Below are positions 21,484-32,385 of a DNA stretch of 64,000 bases, piece by piece. Source of the DNA: Cavia porcellus (Eukaryota > Chordata > Mammalia > Rodentia > Caviidae); the NCBI RefSeq assembly GCF_034190915.1, contig NW_026947509.1, positions 32,186,767-32,250,766 on the forward strand, read 5' to 3'. The notes beneath the pieces were generated by a model. It made no database searches. It worked only from the letters and a program-made list of their open reading frames with translations, and was not told the origin of the DNA. Position numbers and translations under genes: made by a program. Position 1 is the first letter of the stretch, and every line of letters starts with the position of its first letter.

Positions 21484-22058
21484 AAGATAATACTGTTTTT
21501 GTGGTAAATAAGGAAAGAGCCAAGTGAGACCCATGAAGGTTCATTTGGCTCCTAAGAGGCAAACCGAGATTTGCCCCCAAATGTCCTGCTGCCAAAGCCC
21601 AAGGCCTTCACACCAAGGCTCACTGAGGACATTGAGTGAGGGTCACGGGCAGGACTCTGGCAAACAGCAGCAAAAAAACTCACTAAAGGACTTGAAATGG
21701 AGGCCAAGCAAACTGAACCCAGGACTGAACCATCTGGTTTCCTTGTGACACTGCTGAAGATCTCAAAGCCATCCTTAGCAAATGTGTTGCTCTGCGCCCA
21801 GGGCCTGGCTGAGAACTGTCTGTCCTGTCTCACAGACTGGGCCGGGGGCTATCGTGGTGTCTACTTCAAGGGGACCACAGGTCCACAACGGGGCACTGGG
21901 GAAAAGTGACATTAGAGGTCTCCACTGGCTTCTCCAGATGAATTTTGGAGTCATGTTCAAAGTTGCAAAAGCAGTGGGGAGCTTGAATGTAGTCAGGTTG
22001 AAATGGTAGCAAGCATTGTAGCAAAACCCGTATCTTATGAGATGTAACAAAAATTACA
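21484..22058. other. single-copy intergenic DNA
   Basis: No gene or repeat recognised. Short frames on both strands overlap each other. Confidence 0.45.
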
Positions 22059-22150
22059 GGGCTGGGGTTTAGCTCAGAAACATAAGCGCTTGCCTGGCAA
22101 GCCCAAGGTCATGAGTTCCATGCCTGGTACCTAAAACACCCAAAAAACAA
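22059..22150 (+). mobile_element. ID-like SINE
   Basis: GGGCTGGGGTTTAGCTC, CGCTTGCCTGGCAAGCC, B-box GAGTTCCATGCCTGG, A-rich tail. Confidence 0.88.
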
Positions 22151-22214
22151 AAGCAAAAACCTACAGTGTTCTCGCGTGTTTGTAAAAGGCTTGTTTTCAT
22201 TAATTGCCCTCAGA

Positions 22215-22520
22215 ATCCTCCCTCCCACTCTGAAGGCACTCATCCCACTGTTCTGGCCACTTTCTGCAACAGCTCTGGAGTCCTCTTTCTTAAGTGTCTT
22301 TAGCTGTGCTGCCGTGGCTGCTGCAATGTCCAGAACTGACTCAAAACATTTCCCTTTCACAGTCATTTTAATTTGGAGGAAGAGTGAGAAACGTCTGGCC
22401 CTGCGAAGGAGGTGGACCCCGTTATGTTTTTACAGCTGCCTTTCTGTGAGGCGCCACTCAGCAATGGCCTTCACTGCATTTTTGATCACATCTTACAAAA
22501 CTACTCACAGAGCAGGACTT
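22215..22520 (-). mobile_element. mariner-like transposase relic (C-terminal part)
   Basis: The minus-strand frame reads LFLQIKMTVKGKCFESVLDI and then AAATAAQLKTLKKEDSRAV. This is the mariner FLFPKLKMTLKG-RF-S-DI block and the following helix. After a frame change upstream, PPPSQGQTFL recalls the PPYSPDLAPCDFF motif around the third catalytic Asp. The copy is broken by a frameshift and no complete domain remains. Confidence 0.75.
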
Positions 22521-23215
22521 CAGAACTGCTTCTGAAAATAGCAAGGAGGAACAGGTCGGCACCCTCAGAGTGCACAGGAGCATGCCGAGGGGGTAAATAA
22601 GGACAACGTGTCTTTCACTGTGAGAGACTAACCGTATTTTCAGTTATGTCCACCGTATATTTTAATCACCCTTGCATATCTCTCAGCAAGGCTTTATGTT
22701 CTTTTATTGCTATTTTTGGTGTCAGCCACACCTTATCAGTTGTAATGTTGTTTTTTACATTATATTTTAGGTGATAATTTTTCTCCCATAGGGAAAACAT
22801 ATCTCGTATGTGTTACTAATGAACATAAATACACACTTACATACGCGCACATATGTTTTAGGTTCTTTATCTGCAAAAACCCTGCTGTCCTTATGTTTTC
22901 TAATAGGCTGTTTTGATTGTGTCGCACTAAGACTAAGGACTGTTTCTGCTTCTTTTCGTTAATTCCGTGTTTCGCCGAGTTGGGTGGAGCCCTGGGAGGA
23001 GCGCTGAGTGACAGCCGTGCTGTTGTATAGCAAAAAAGCACTTTGAAAAGAATAATGGAGAAAACGATTCAGTCACCTGCACATTTCCATGCGGTAGGAT
23101 GCTAGCCAGTCACTCAGAAGGATGGTGAGAAATAAACTTTAATGCGGTGGTAATTAACTATCACGCACTTTTAAGAGAAAAAAATCTGGTTGCAAAATTT
23201 TAGGAAGTCCTTTCT

Positions 23216-23294
23216 GAGACAGAGAGAGAGAGAAAGAGAGACAAAGACAGAGAGACAGAGACAGAGGCAGAGAGAGAGAAAGAGAGAGAGAAGG
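23216..23294. repeat. (GA)n-rich purine repeat
   Basis: GAGA, GACA and GAAA units over about 78 bp, directly upstream of a B1-dID. Confidence 0.95.
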
Positions 23295-23303
23295 GGAAAG
23301 ACT

Positions 23304-23475
23304 TTTGTGGTGGCACAAACCTGCAATTCCAGCACTCTGGGGGGCTGAGACAGGAGGGTCAAGAGTTCAAGCCCAACCTGAGCACCTAAGACTTAGGGAG
23401 ATCCTTTCCCAAAAATCAGAGAGGCCTGGGCATGGAGCTTCTTGTAAAGGTCCTGGATTTACTCTCCAGTACCAT
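23304..23475 (+). mobile_element. B1-dID dimeric SINE
   Basis: B1 half GTGGTGGCACAAACCTGC to GGGAGATCCTTTCCC, then ID half GGCCTGGGCATGGAGC to TTTACTCTCCAGTACC, then an AC-rich tail. Confidence 0.75.
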
Positions 23476-23928
23476 ACAAACATATATGCACACAAATTTA
23501 CAAATAAATATAATTTTTGAAAATGTATAAAAGAACCAAAGCACCAAGTGTGGGGGTGGCTCTGAGAGTGGAGGGGGAGCTAGGGACCCTGAACAGTCCC
23601 CAGACACCGGGAGCCACTTAGGGACTGAGGAGAGGTCAAGGCCCTCAGCTCATTCAGAGGTACATCTTGTTAACATCACAGCACTGGCACCCAGGATACC
23701 TGCCCGTGTGCGTGTATCACTCAGTTTGGTGAGCACAGGGCCGGGTGTGCACCCCCAGAGGAGGGCGGGTGGGCAGGAGGAGCAGGGCGGCTGGGCTCAG
23801 CTGAACCCTCACCACCCAGGCAAGAGCACAGAGAGCTGTCATTTCTATAAACAACAAAGACGAGTGTTCTAGGAAAAGTGCAAATGAGTCTGCTAAAAAT
23901 GATGTTCCCAGAAAGTGGCACCAGCCAG

Positions 23929-24046
23929 GCACGGTGGCACACGCCTCGGGAGGCGAGGTAGGGCTACAGTGAGGCCAGTCAGGGCTACAGTGAGTTCAAG
24001 GCCAGCTTGAACTACACCTTGAGACCTTGTTTCAAAAAACAAAAAT
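23929..24046 (+). mobile_element. B1 SINE, internally deleted
   Basis: CAGGCACGGTGGCACACGC to GAGACCTTGTTTCAAAAAA. The GTAATCCCAGCA box is missing. A GGGCTACAGTGAG block occurs twice. Confidence 0.85.
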
Positions 24047-24289
24047 AATTATTGCCAAACAGTTTGCCAAAGGCTCATGCGGAAGACGGAGATGGTAAAA
24101 CCAGGAAGAATTTTACGGACGTGTTGTTCTGTATTTCTAAACTCTCACTCCCAACATGTTAATGAAATCACATTAACGCAGCTGATGCAGTGAGGAAGGG
24201 ATTTTGGAAGGAAGCTGGAACAGAACTCTGTCTTGGAGCTGATATGCAATCAACAAACTGCGAGAGAAATAGTGAGTTTATTTCCACCA

Positions 24290-24430
24290 AATTCTAGGAT
24301 TTGTGTCTTATATCATTTGTATCTATTTACATCTTTATATCTTTTAACGACTTTGTATCTTTTTGCATCTTTTATTTGTTTCAAAAGATCTTTTGTAGCT
24401 TTTATATCTTTGCATCTTTGTATCTCTTAA
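24290..24430. repeat. short tandem repeat of TTTGTATCT-type units
   Basis: About a dozen degenerate units (TTTGTATC, TTTACATC, TTTATATC, TTTGCATC) spaced 8-20 bp apart, strongly T-rich on this strand. Confidence 0.75.
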
Positions 24431-24539
24431 CAGTGAATTAACACAGCCTGCTGGGCGGGAGAAGCACTGTAACTTCTTAGCAAGTTTTGTTTCTCTACAG
24501 AGCTCTTAATATATTAAACAGGACTCCACGTTACTCCTC

Positions 24540-24698
24540 CTTCCAGTACTGGGGCATGAACCAGAGCCTTGGCACTGAGCTATGTCCCCGGCCCTTTTAT
24601 GTTTTCCTTTGAAATAAGGTCTGACTAAGTCACTGAGTTGCCAAGACTGGACTGCAACTTGGCACTCCTCCTGCCTCAGCCTCCCACAGCGCTGGTCC
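24540..24698 (-). mobile_element. B1-dID dimeric SINE
   Basis: ID half complement CACTGAGCTATGTCCCC. B1 half complement has GACTAAGTCACTGAGTTGC and the GCCTCAGCCTCCCACAGCG end. Confidence 0.78.
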
Positions 24699-25139
24699 AT
24701 ATTACTTCAAAACTAAGAGTCAGGTCTGCTATTGACTGCCTTTAACATACCCTCCTCCACCAAGACCAGCTCTTTTTGGGTTCAGAGCACATCCCAGCTG
24801 TGACAGGACCTGTGCATCAGAGGTGTCACACATGGCTTGTAAAGACAGATATTTCCTGTGTGCCTCAGCATGGCACTGGTTAGTAGCTGTTTGGTTTTTT
24901 GCTTTAAAAATTCTTCCCTGAGACTAGCCATGGTGGGATTCAGGGAGCTTATTTGCCCACCCCATTGGTAAGCGGTGAGGGCCAGGAGGATAACCATTGG
25001 TTCCTGTGAGCCTACCGACATGTGGGCTGAAAATCAAACACCTTTCGGGGGATAGATGTCTCAGCATCTCGGGAGGATGACCATATGCAGTATAGCAAAT
25101 ATGGGGGATTTCCTTCTGTCTTGTGCTTGAAAGCAGAGA

Positions 25140-25440
25140 TTGTTTTCACTGTTTTGTTTTGTTATATATCTTTTGCTCTATTCAGTATTCTCAGTTGGTT
25201 TTATAATGTTCTGTTTTTGGTTTGATTTTGCTATACCTAATTGACTGGATAACTATTGTCAAGTTAAAGAGATATACCATAGTACCTATTACTACTATCC
25301 CAGTATCCTGCTGTGAAATCCTGTACCAATTTCACTGCATTGTCTCAACTGGCTTTGTTCTGTCTTGTGCTGTTGCATTTTTACTACTTTCTAAATAAAA
25401 TTTTTAAAAATAATAAAAAAGTAAAAATTCATCCCTGGAA
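25140..25440 (+). mobile_element. T-rich possible LINE 3-prime end
   Basis: TCACTGTTTTGTTTTG and TTTGGTTTGATTTTGC resemble the reverse complement of the repeat at 60.84-61.2 kb. It ends with AATAAAATTTTTAAAAATAA, which has the form of a polyadenylation signal plus A-tail. No coding part is present. The family is unknown to me. Confidence 0.4.
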
Positions 25441-26090
25441 AATAAGACAATAAGGCTGATTTCTCCCTTTCCCGTGCCCCCAGAGGCTGCTAAGGATGCC
25501 AAGATCCTGGGAGGAATCCAGAGGAGGCACCACGATGCTCCGGAGGAAGAGCTAGGGAGTGCTGGCTCCGCCCACAGCTGCCCTGAATTTCTCTTCTGCC
25601 CCTGCAAGAGAAGTTACAAGAGCTGCTCATCTTTGTCACCCTGGCTGCCTTCCCAACCAGCATCCTCTCAGGGGTCACTCTGGAGGTCACAGCCCGGGGT
25701 CAGGGTCATGCTGGGCAATGCCCCAGAGCAACAAATGGACAAAAACCTGGAAAGAGGTTACTTGAAGTTAGCACCTGACAATCTCAGACCTCAGCAGCCA
25801 GCAGGGCACACACAGCAGGGACTCGGGGTTCTCCCAGGCCCTGAATGTCTTCGCCCGGTGCATGTGGATCTGGGACCATTTCTTTTCAGAACGGGGCTCC
25901 CACTGGCACCCCACCATGGACCATCCATCCTCTCAGAGTTCAAGGGTTGGTCAGAGTCCTCTGAGAAAGGGGAGAAGGGCCTGGAGTCTGAGGTGTGGGT
26001 GGGAGTTTGAATAACTTAAGCAGAAACAGGGAGAGCAAGAGTCTTCAAACTATGGTCAGCAGCAAAAATTTGCTCACAGAAACTTCTGCA
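25441..26090. other. intergenic DNA with a 178-codon open frame
   Basis: An open frame at 25,474-26,010 (+) follows a pyrimidine-rich CCCTTTCCCGTGCCCCCAG that looks like a splice acceptor. The translation (start MPPEAAKDAKILGG) matches no family I recognise, and no matching donor or partner exon is evident. I regard it as probably non-coding. Confidence 0.3.
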
Positions 26091-26232
26091 GGCCGGTATG
26101 GAGGCACACAGCTGTAATCCCAGCACTCGGGTGACCGAGACAAGAGGATCGACAGGAGTTCAAGGCTAGCCTGGGCTCCATAGCAACACCTAGTCTCAAA
26201 GAAAAAAAAACAAAAAACAAAAAACAAAAACA
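26091..26232 (+). mobile_element. B1 SINE
   Basis: GGCCGGTATGGAGGCACAC to CTAGTCTCAAAG with a single duplicated block and a (CAAAAAA)n tail. Confidence 0.88.
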
Positions 26233-26313
26233 CAGAGGCATCCAAATTTAATCATTTTTCATGATGCCATGCAGTGGTTTATGAATATAAACATGACACA
26301 AAATATGAAGCTT

Positions 26314-26402
26314 GGGCTGGGGATTTAGCTCAGAGGCATAAGCACCTGCCTTGCAAGCAGGTGGTCATGAGTTCGATCCCCAGTACTGATAAAAAAAAAA
26401 AA
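26314..26402 (+). mobile_element. ID-like SINE with target-site duplication
   Basis: GGGCTGGGGATTTAGCTCA with stem-loop CCTGCCTTGCAAGCAGG (anticodon-like TGC), B-box GAGTTCGATCCCCAG, and tail ACTGATAAAAA. The flanks AAATATGAAGCTT and AAATATGAAGCTC form a near-perfect target-site duplication, so it is young. Confidence 0.93.
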
Positions 26403-26544
26403 TATGAAGCTCAGGAAGACTACAGATGCACAGATTCATATTTACATTGCTATTTTCTTCATTTGTTGGTTGGAGACTCCCTCAGTGCTAGGACACCCTG
26501 GGTGCCCCCAGTGCCCGCTTTGTGTGTGCATGTTGGGGTTAGGG

Positions 26545-26695
26545 GCTGTAGATGGAACCCGGGATTGTTCTACCACAGAGCTCACCCCATTCTAATTTAT
26601 TTTCTTTCTTTTTTTTTTTTTGTAAAACAGGGTCTTGATAAATTGCTAGGCTGGCCTTGAACCTATAATCCTGCCTCAGTCTCTCCAGTCACTGT
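26545..26695 (-). mobile_element. B1-dID dimeric SINE
   Basis: ID half complement TAGATGGAACCCGGGATTG and CCACAGAGCTCACCCC, T-rich linker, then B1 half complement from AACAGGGTCTTGATAAATTG. Confidence 0.72.
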
Positions 26696-28132
26696 CCCAA
26701 TGTGGGCCCCCACCCTCAGATCAGGCAGCCCCTGTCTTACACATTGTGAAGAGGATGACTGTTTCAGCCTTCCTCAGTCATGGTACCTTAGACTCAGTCA
26801 CATCCACGGGGAGCCATGCATGGGGGGTGCACACCTATAATCCTGACAGTCAGAGCCTCTGCTGGACCCTGCCCTGCCAGCCCTGGGTCTCGCTGTCCCC
26901 TACAGAGAGCTTTGGAGATGCTGGGAGGACAGGCTGCCCCTCTCTGTTCACTGGGGACGTCAGGGCAGTGCGGATGGTTGGAACCAGTCCTCAGGTCCTT
27001 TAGCGGCATTGTCCTCATCAGCACAGGGAGGATGGGAAACAGCCAGGGTCACCTATGAGAACACCCTCTTTCGATAGATACCCAGGCTCCCTTGGTAAAG
27101 GAGCAGGGTCGGGGGAATAACAGCCCTTCTCTCCGCAGCTGAATCTGAATTCCCCTTCCAGCCCTGCCTTCAAAGCCCGGCTCCAGGGACCAGCCCTGGC
27201 TCATCCTGGAGACAATTAGCCATTTGTTACTTGTCCTAATGAGCCAAGTGGATAATTGTTTCTGGCTGGAGCCACTGGGGTCTGCCTGCCTGCCTAATTC
27301 GGGGCTGAGCGCGCCTATCTGGGAAAAGACAGACAGATTGTAGCTTTTAGACGATAAAATGTCCTCGCCAGCTCCTGGGGGGGGGGGTGTTGCTATTCCA
27401 GACCTGAGACGTGCAACTCAAAACACCCCTGCTTTTAACACAGGTGACCCGTGAGGGTCCCTGAGAGGTAGCAGAGAAGGGGGGCACATTCTCTTCCCAC
27501 TTGGCAGGGAGAGAACAAAGCCACCACCTGTCTGCGCTTTCCACAGACGTCCAGAGGCCACCTGTACCTTCCTGTGCCACAGCCCAGTTTTGCCCATGTG
27601 TTTCCGCTCTGAGCTGTTGCTATACCAGGCTTCTGCCCCCTGGGGCACCTGTGGGCCACAGGCACTCAAGAGGGACAGTGCCAGGGGTGCAGCTGGTTCA
27701 GAAGTAGCTCCTCCTGCAGGGCAGGAGCTCCCAGTGCTGGCCGCCCCGCATTCAGACGGAGACATTCAGACGGAGAGATGCATCCTTGTTTCTGCAGAGC
27801 TTAAGCCACCCTGGGACCCTGAGGGAGCTGAATTTCTCCGCTATCCCTGCATGGAATCCATAAGGAACACCGCTCTCACCTGGAAAGATGCACACTGAGA
27901 TTTCTGGGAGAACAGTAGTCAGAGACACACATTTTGTGTGGTTTTGATGTGAAGTGTTTAGGAAGCAAAAAGACAGCGTGGCTTTTTTGTTCATTTTTGG
28001 GTTTTTTGTTTTGTTTTTTTGGTTAAGTAGCTAGATTTTTTATTAAGTACAGCAATAGGGAAAAGATTTGCTGTGAGCAGTTTCAAATAACTAATTGTAA
28101 TAGAGGTTACCTGAGGAGAATAGGAGACCCAG
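26696..28132. other. single-copy intergenic DNA, possible conserved element at 27.2 kb
   Basis: 27,205-27,310 holds four TAAT/ATTA cores and two E-box-like sites in about 95 bp. A G10 run is at 27,378. 26,811-26,850 may be a B1 scrap. Short open frames on both strands at 27.4-27.8 kb overlap and lack homology. Confidence 0.4.
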
Positions 28133-28133
28133 G

Positions 28134-28179
<46 letters not shown>

Positions 28180-28197
28180 ATGTGTGTGTGGGGGGGG
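28134..28197. repeat. (GT)n microsatellite ending in poly(G)
   Basis: About 27 GT units with one CA interruption, then seven or more G. Confidence 0.97.
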
Positions 28198-28819
28198 CAC
28201 TAGAGTTGCAGGTGTCCATGGAACTGCGGGGGCTGCCAGTGAGGCAGTCCTGCTCCCCGATCTGCCCTTTCCATGCCTCTACAGCTTGACATTTAGGAGG
28301 AAAGGATGAAAGAATTGTGATTTCAGTGTCTGCGGGCAGCTACTTGTTCAGTCAGCAAACATTGTTCTCAGGGATTTGTCTCCTAGAAAGAGTGGGTTTA
28401 AGAGAGAAGAAACACTATCCATGGAGCGTGTCCCTCCCCTGCTCTGTTGGGTCCCAAGAGGATGCAGGTGTCAGTGTCCTTGTATTGAGGATGTGGCACC
28501 CAAGGACCAGCGAGATGAGGTTATTGGTCTGAGATCACCTGGCCAGCACCAGGTTGGAATGCAGGCAGTCGGGTGCCGATAGTGTCCTCTATTTACATTA
28601 GAGCCCTGGCCAGGGGCCAGAGCGGCCCTCTTGTCTTCCTCCCTTCCTGCAAGGTCCCAGGCCCCCCTCCCTGTTGTGGCCTTGGTGCTCCACATCTGCA
28701 AATCTGCAGACCAAACCTGCCCTCATGTGGCCCCACCTCAGCGGAGAAGGCGACCATCCACCAGGTCCATAGAGGGGAGCAAAACTCCCAGGCTACAAGG
28801 TGTCCCACATGAGGTTGTG

Positions 28820-29392
28820 CTCACTAAAATTGAAGAATGAATTTCAGGAACCACAGAGGTGAAGAGCAGAATATGTTTACTTCTGCCTGGGAGAGACAGA
28901 GGGGTCCCAAGTGGGTTACCAAGAACCCTGTCTTCTCTTGAGACATTTTTAGAACAAAACCATAAAGTGAGGCGGGTCTAAGGGCGAGGGGGGACCTGGG
29001 AACTCACAAGGTGGCCATGACGTGGGACAGAACTATGGTCTACCAAGAAGGTTAATTGCTCAAGTAAAATAGATTAAATAGGGGACAAATGGGGAAGCGA
29101 GTCACACAGCAAGTGGGCGTGCTTAAAGACCAGGGACTCCTCCTGTAGGGGGCTGGGATGGTGACTCCTGGCTTCCTCAGGGGATAGAGACCTAGTTAGA
29201 GTGTCAATCCCTGATGCTTATCCTTAGGAAGTATGTGGGTGCATTTGGTTTATCTTTTGTGCTGAGATCTGGCCTGCCGAGGAGGTGTCTGTCTCCCCCA
29301 CAGTTGCAAGGTACCTGGGCTTCTGCACTGGCTCCTTCGAGGTGCCGAGTCCTGTCTGACTGCCTGGAATACTTCTGTCTAACTCAGCTGCC
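28820..29392 (-). mobile_element. solo LTR, copy 1 of a four-copy family
   Basis: It aligns by eye throughout with 48,566-49,142 on the same strand. Shared words are AGAGCAGAATAT, GGGAACTCACAAGG, GGACAAATGGGGA, GGTGACTCCTGGCTTCCTC, CCCCACAGTTGCAAGGTA and TTCTGCACTGGCTCCTTC. The TATA-like site is degraded (TTTTTAGAAC). No retroviral coding sequence is adjacent. Confidence 0.72.
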
Positions 29393-29896
29393 TGGAACAA
29401 GGTCACCTCCAGGAACTGAGCTAGCAGGTCTGGGCTGGGATCTGGGCCACAGTTCTCCTCTCTTCACTGCCACTGCTGGTCACCGGGCTCCTGCTGCAGG
29501 AGCCTGTGGAAGGGGCTGCAGCAGCCTGAACCCTCCCACCTTCCCTGGTCTAAGGATGGATGTGGGTCTGGCATGACCTCTGTCGGCACCTCCAGTGCGT
29601 CAGGAGCTGTGACATCCCATATGGTCATCATGTGTGGGAGGCCACTGTCCGGGACTCAGCACCCCTGCGGGCACCGAAAGTTCAGACTAAGTCAAATGAC
29701 CCAAGCTAAAGTTCCAAGCCACCAAGCTGGAACTAAGTGGTCACTCCGACCTCCAAGAAGCAGGGGGCAAAGGGGGAGCCACATTTCCTGGCAGCCCGGT
29801 TTTAGCAGGAGCAATCAGGAAGTTCCACTGCTCGGGTTTTGGAGAAAAAGTGAGCTGAGGCCTTCTTGGCACTCTGCTGGCTGCTTCTTTATATTT
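29393..29896. other. intergenic DNA, unassigned
   Basis: 29,630-29,830 has an AAGTTCAGACTAAGTC..GGAACTAAGTGGTCAC pattern that could be LTR U3, but I found no second copy here to support it. Confidence 0.35.
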
Positions 29897-29973
29897 TAAG
29901 AGTCTTGCTAAGTTCCTAAGCTGCCCAGGCTTGCCACCCTCCTGCCTCAGCCTCCCAGCGCACTGGGATCACA
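29897..29973 (-). mobile_element. B1/B1-dID left-arm fragment
   Basis: Complement AGTCTTGCTAAGTTCC to CAGCGCACTGGGATCACA. Confidence 0.7.
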
Positions 29974-31017
29974 ACTCTTGTTCTACCAACCCCACTCTAA
30001 CAGTGAAGCCCTGACCACCCATTCCTTTCTGGAGGCTGGTGCATCTCACAGGAGTTAAAGAAGTCTTCAGTTGGGAGAAACAAACAAGAGAAATCCTTGC
30101 GGGCATCCTTCCGATGAGAGAGGTTATAAGCTGTAGTGCAAAGTTCAAGTCTAACGGAACATTCCGTGTTGTAACTGGCAGGTCCAGAGAGGAAGCGCAG
30201 GGAAGGTAGTTTAATTTGGAAGTGCTGATTTTCAAGAAGGGAAAATGTAGGAACTCAGAACATGATCCTATTTGAAATACAAAGAAAGCTGTTTGGGGTG
30301 AAATGTTTCTCAGATCCTTTGAACTCCTTTCCTGAGCGGGAAAGAGTGTTAGGAATCACAGGTGAAAGTGTAAGTGTTGCCTGCAAGGCCATCACAATGC
30401 CCTAGTACCCTGCCCCAATGCCCGCCCAGAAGGTTTTCACCGCAAACTCCATTAGCATTCATCAAAATGAGAAAAGGTGAAAGGTGAGGCAGACGGGGTG
30501 GGGGTAGGGGTGGGGGTGGGGGAGCACAGAAGAGGCTGGGGAGTGGGGGGACACAGCCCCTCCGGCCTCTGCCTCCATGCATCCCACCTGGGAGAGGAAC
30601 CTGCGTCCCTGCTGGCGGCCCTGCAGCTTGGAGAGACCCAGAAACACACATGTGACAAACGCCTAACGTGGCTGCATGAATGGCACACAGGAGCAAGCTT
30701 GACTCATAGACTCAACAGAGCTGCTTGCATGGCAGTAGTCAGCAAGTTCTTCAGGCCTGCACCTGGCTTCCGGGCTCCTCAGGCCATCAGTGCACCATCA
30801 GGGCCCCTCAGGTGCTGCTCCCCACTTCTGTGTCCTCTTCAGTTCCCAAGGCTCCTGGTTTCCCCATGAGCTTTCTAAGGGCAGTGAGTGCTCACGTCCA
30901 AAAAGGCAAATCACAAAAGCCAGAAATCATCACCCATAACCTTTCCACCCAAAGACCTCCCTTGTAACTAGGGGCCTCTTCTGTCTGGTTTCTAAAAGGG
31001 AATTTTGTGTAGTGGGT
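29974..31017. other. single-copy intergenic DNA
   Basis: No gene recognised. It contains the G-rich quadruplex tract annotated separately. Confidence 0.45.
30494..30522 (+). other. potential G-quadruplex
   Basis: Five runs of four or five G separated by single T or TA: GGGG-T-GGGGG-TA-GGGG-T-GGGGG-T-GGGGG. Such short loops favour a very stable four-stranded fold on this strand. Confidence 0.8.
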
Positions 31018-31077
31018 AGATGGATGGATACATGGATGATAAAGATAGATAGATTGATAGATAGATAGATAGATAGT
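31018..31077. repeat. (GATA)n microsatellite
   Basis: GGAT, GATA and GATT units, ending in about five pure TAGA units before GTTAC. Confidence 0.95.
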
Positions 31078-31703
31078 TACAGGCAGTTGAGCTAGTTAGA
31101 AATATTATAGGCAGTCGGGCAGGGCTGGGCCATGGAGGAAGCCGGCACAGAGGACCAAAGATCTTGTGACCTTGGAGGAGACACATACCTCTTGCTGTGG
31201 GCCAGATCTCAGGACAGAAGAAAAACAAATGGAACCACACCCTTAAGTATAAGGGATTAGATATGGTTCACCTTGACAAGCCAAGAGTCACCATCCCAAC
31301 CCCCTACAGAAAGTCACTGATCCAGAAGAATGCTTGTTTGCTATATAACTCTTGCTAAGTGAATCACTTCCCCATTTGTCCCTGATTTGGTCAGTTTTAC
31401 CTGAACAATGAAACTTCTTTGTTGACCGTAGTTCTGTCCCACCTCATGCCGGCTGCCTTGAGAGTTCCTGGTTTTCCCCACTTCAGACCCATCTCACTTC
31501 ATGGTTTTACTCTCGAAAAGTCCCTAGAAAATACAGTCTTTGGCGACCCGCTCGGGACCCCTTCTGTCTCTCAGAAAGAAGCTTTCTTTCTCTCAGTAAA
31601 CATATTCTGCTCTGTTGTCCATAAATTTGTTCTTTGATTCGTTCTTTGTAAGGGACAGGTAGTAGGTTGGGGTTTCGTTCCCCTGTATCCCTAGGAGGGC
31701 TGC
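31078..31703 (+). mobile_element. solo LTR, copy 2 of a four-copy family
   Basis: Start CAGGCAGTTGAGCTAG, then GAGTCACCATCCCAACCCCC, CCCCATTTGTCCCTGATTTG, GACCCGCTCGGGACCCC and GTAAACATATTCTGCTCT match the reverse complement of copies 1 and 4. The TATA site is lost (CTCGAAAAGTCC), as is AATAAA (AGTAAACA). About 20-30% diverged from the others by eye. Confidence 0.72.
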
Positions 31704-31949
31704 ACGATGGCACAGACAGACCAGACAGAAGGGTGGGTACATGTGCTTCTCCCCTTCATGCACAACCAAGAACTCCTTTGAAATTTTGCACACCAGCAAT
31801 CTACTACAAATAAAGGTGAGGTTGGCGGGGAACTTTCTAGTAAAGGACCCTAAACACTTGCTAAGCTGGGCCACCAGTGCACAGCTCTCCGTTAGTTAAA
31901 GTCAGGACGTCACCACCTTACAGGATTCACAATGTTATTTTTGTCTCAT

Positions 31950-32064
31950 TTTGTGTTTTGAGACAGCGTCTGGGCGTGTAGCCCAAACTGGCCTGGAACT
32001 CACAGGGATTCTCCTGCTTCAGCCTCCCTGCTCTGGGATTGCAGGCCTGCGCCAACCCCTGGCT
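31950..32064 (-). mobile_element. B1 SINE
   Basis: Complement TTTTGAGACAGCGTCTGG to GCCAACCCCTGGC with a single duplicated block. Confidence 0.85.
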
Positions 32065-32203
32065 ATCCCAGTCAGTCTCCGAACGCACTGCTGGAGGGTC
32101 TTCTCCCCACGGGCCTGCACTGCCATCCAGGGCTGGTGTCTGAGCAGCCTCTGAGTTACCACTTCTTTCACTGGTCTCAGTTGTGTGTTTTCTCTTTCTC
32201 GGT

Positions 32204-32385
32204 AGTGTTTGGGGTTGAACCCAAAGCCTTTCCAAGGAGCTACCTCCTGCTCAGCCCTTTACTGTGTTTCCTTGTTAGTTAGTTTGGAGGCAGGGCCTCC
32301 CTAAGTCCCTAATTTGCCCATGCTAGTCTCCAACTTGCAATTCTCCTGCCCCAGCCTCCCAGAGGGCTGAGGTGATAGGTGCTCT
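32204..32385 (-). mobile_element. B1-dID dimeric SINE
   Basis: ID half complement GTGTTTGGGGTTGAACCC. B1 half complement GGCAGGGCCTCCCTAAGTCC to CAGAGGGCTGAGGTGATAGG. Confidence 0.75.

Noticed and set aside
24290..24430. CRISPR-like array
   Set aside because: Spacing is irregular, units are 8-9 bp and T-rich, and the host is a mammal.
25474..26010. 178-codon frame after a splice-acceptor-like CCCCCAG
   Set aside because: No homology, no donor or neighbouring exon, and its composition follows local GC.
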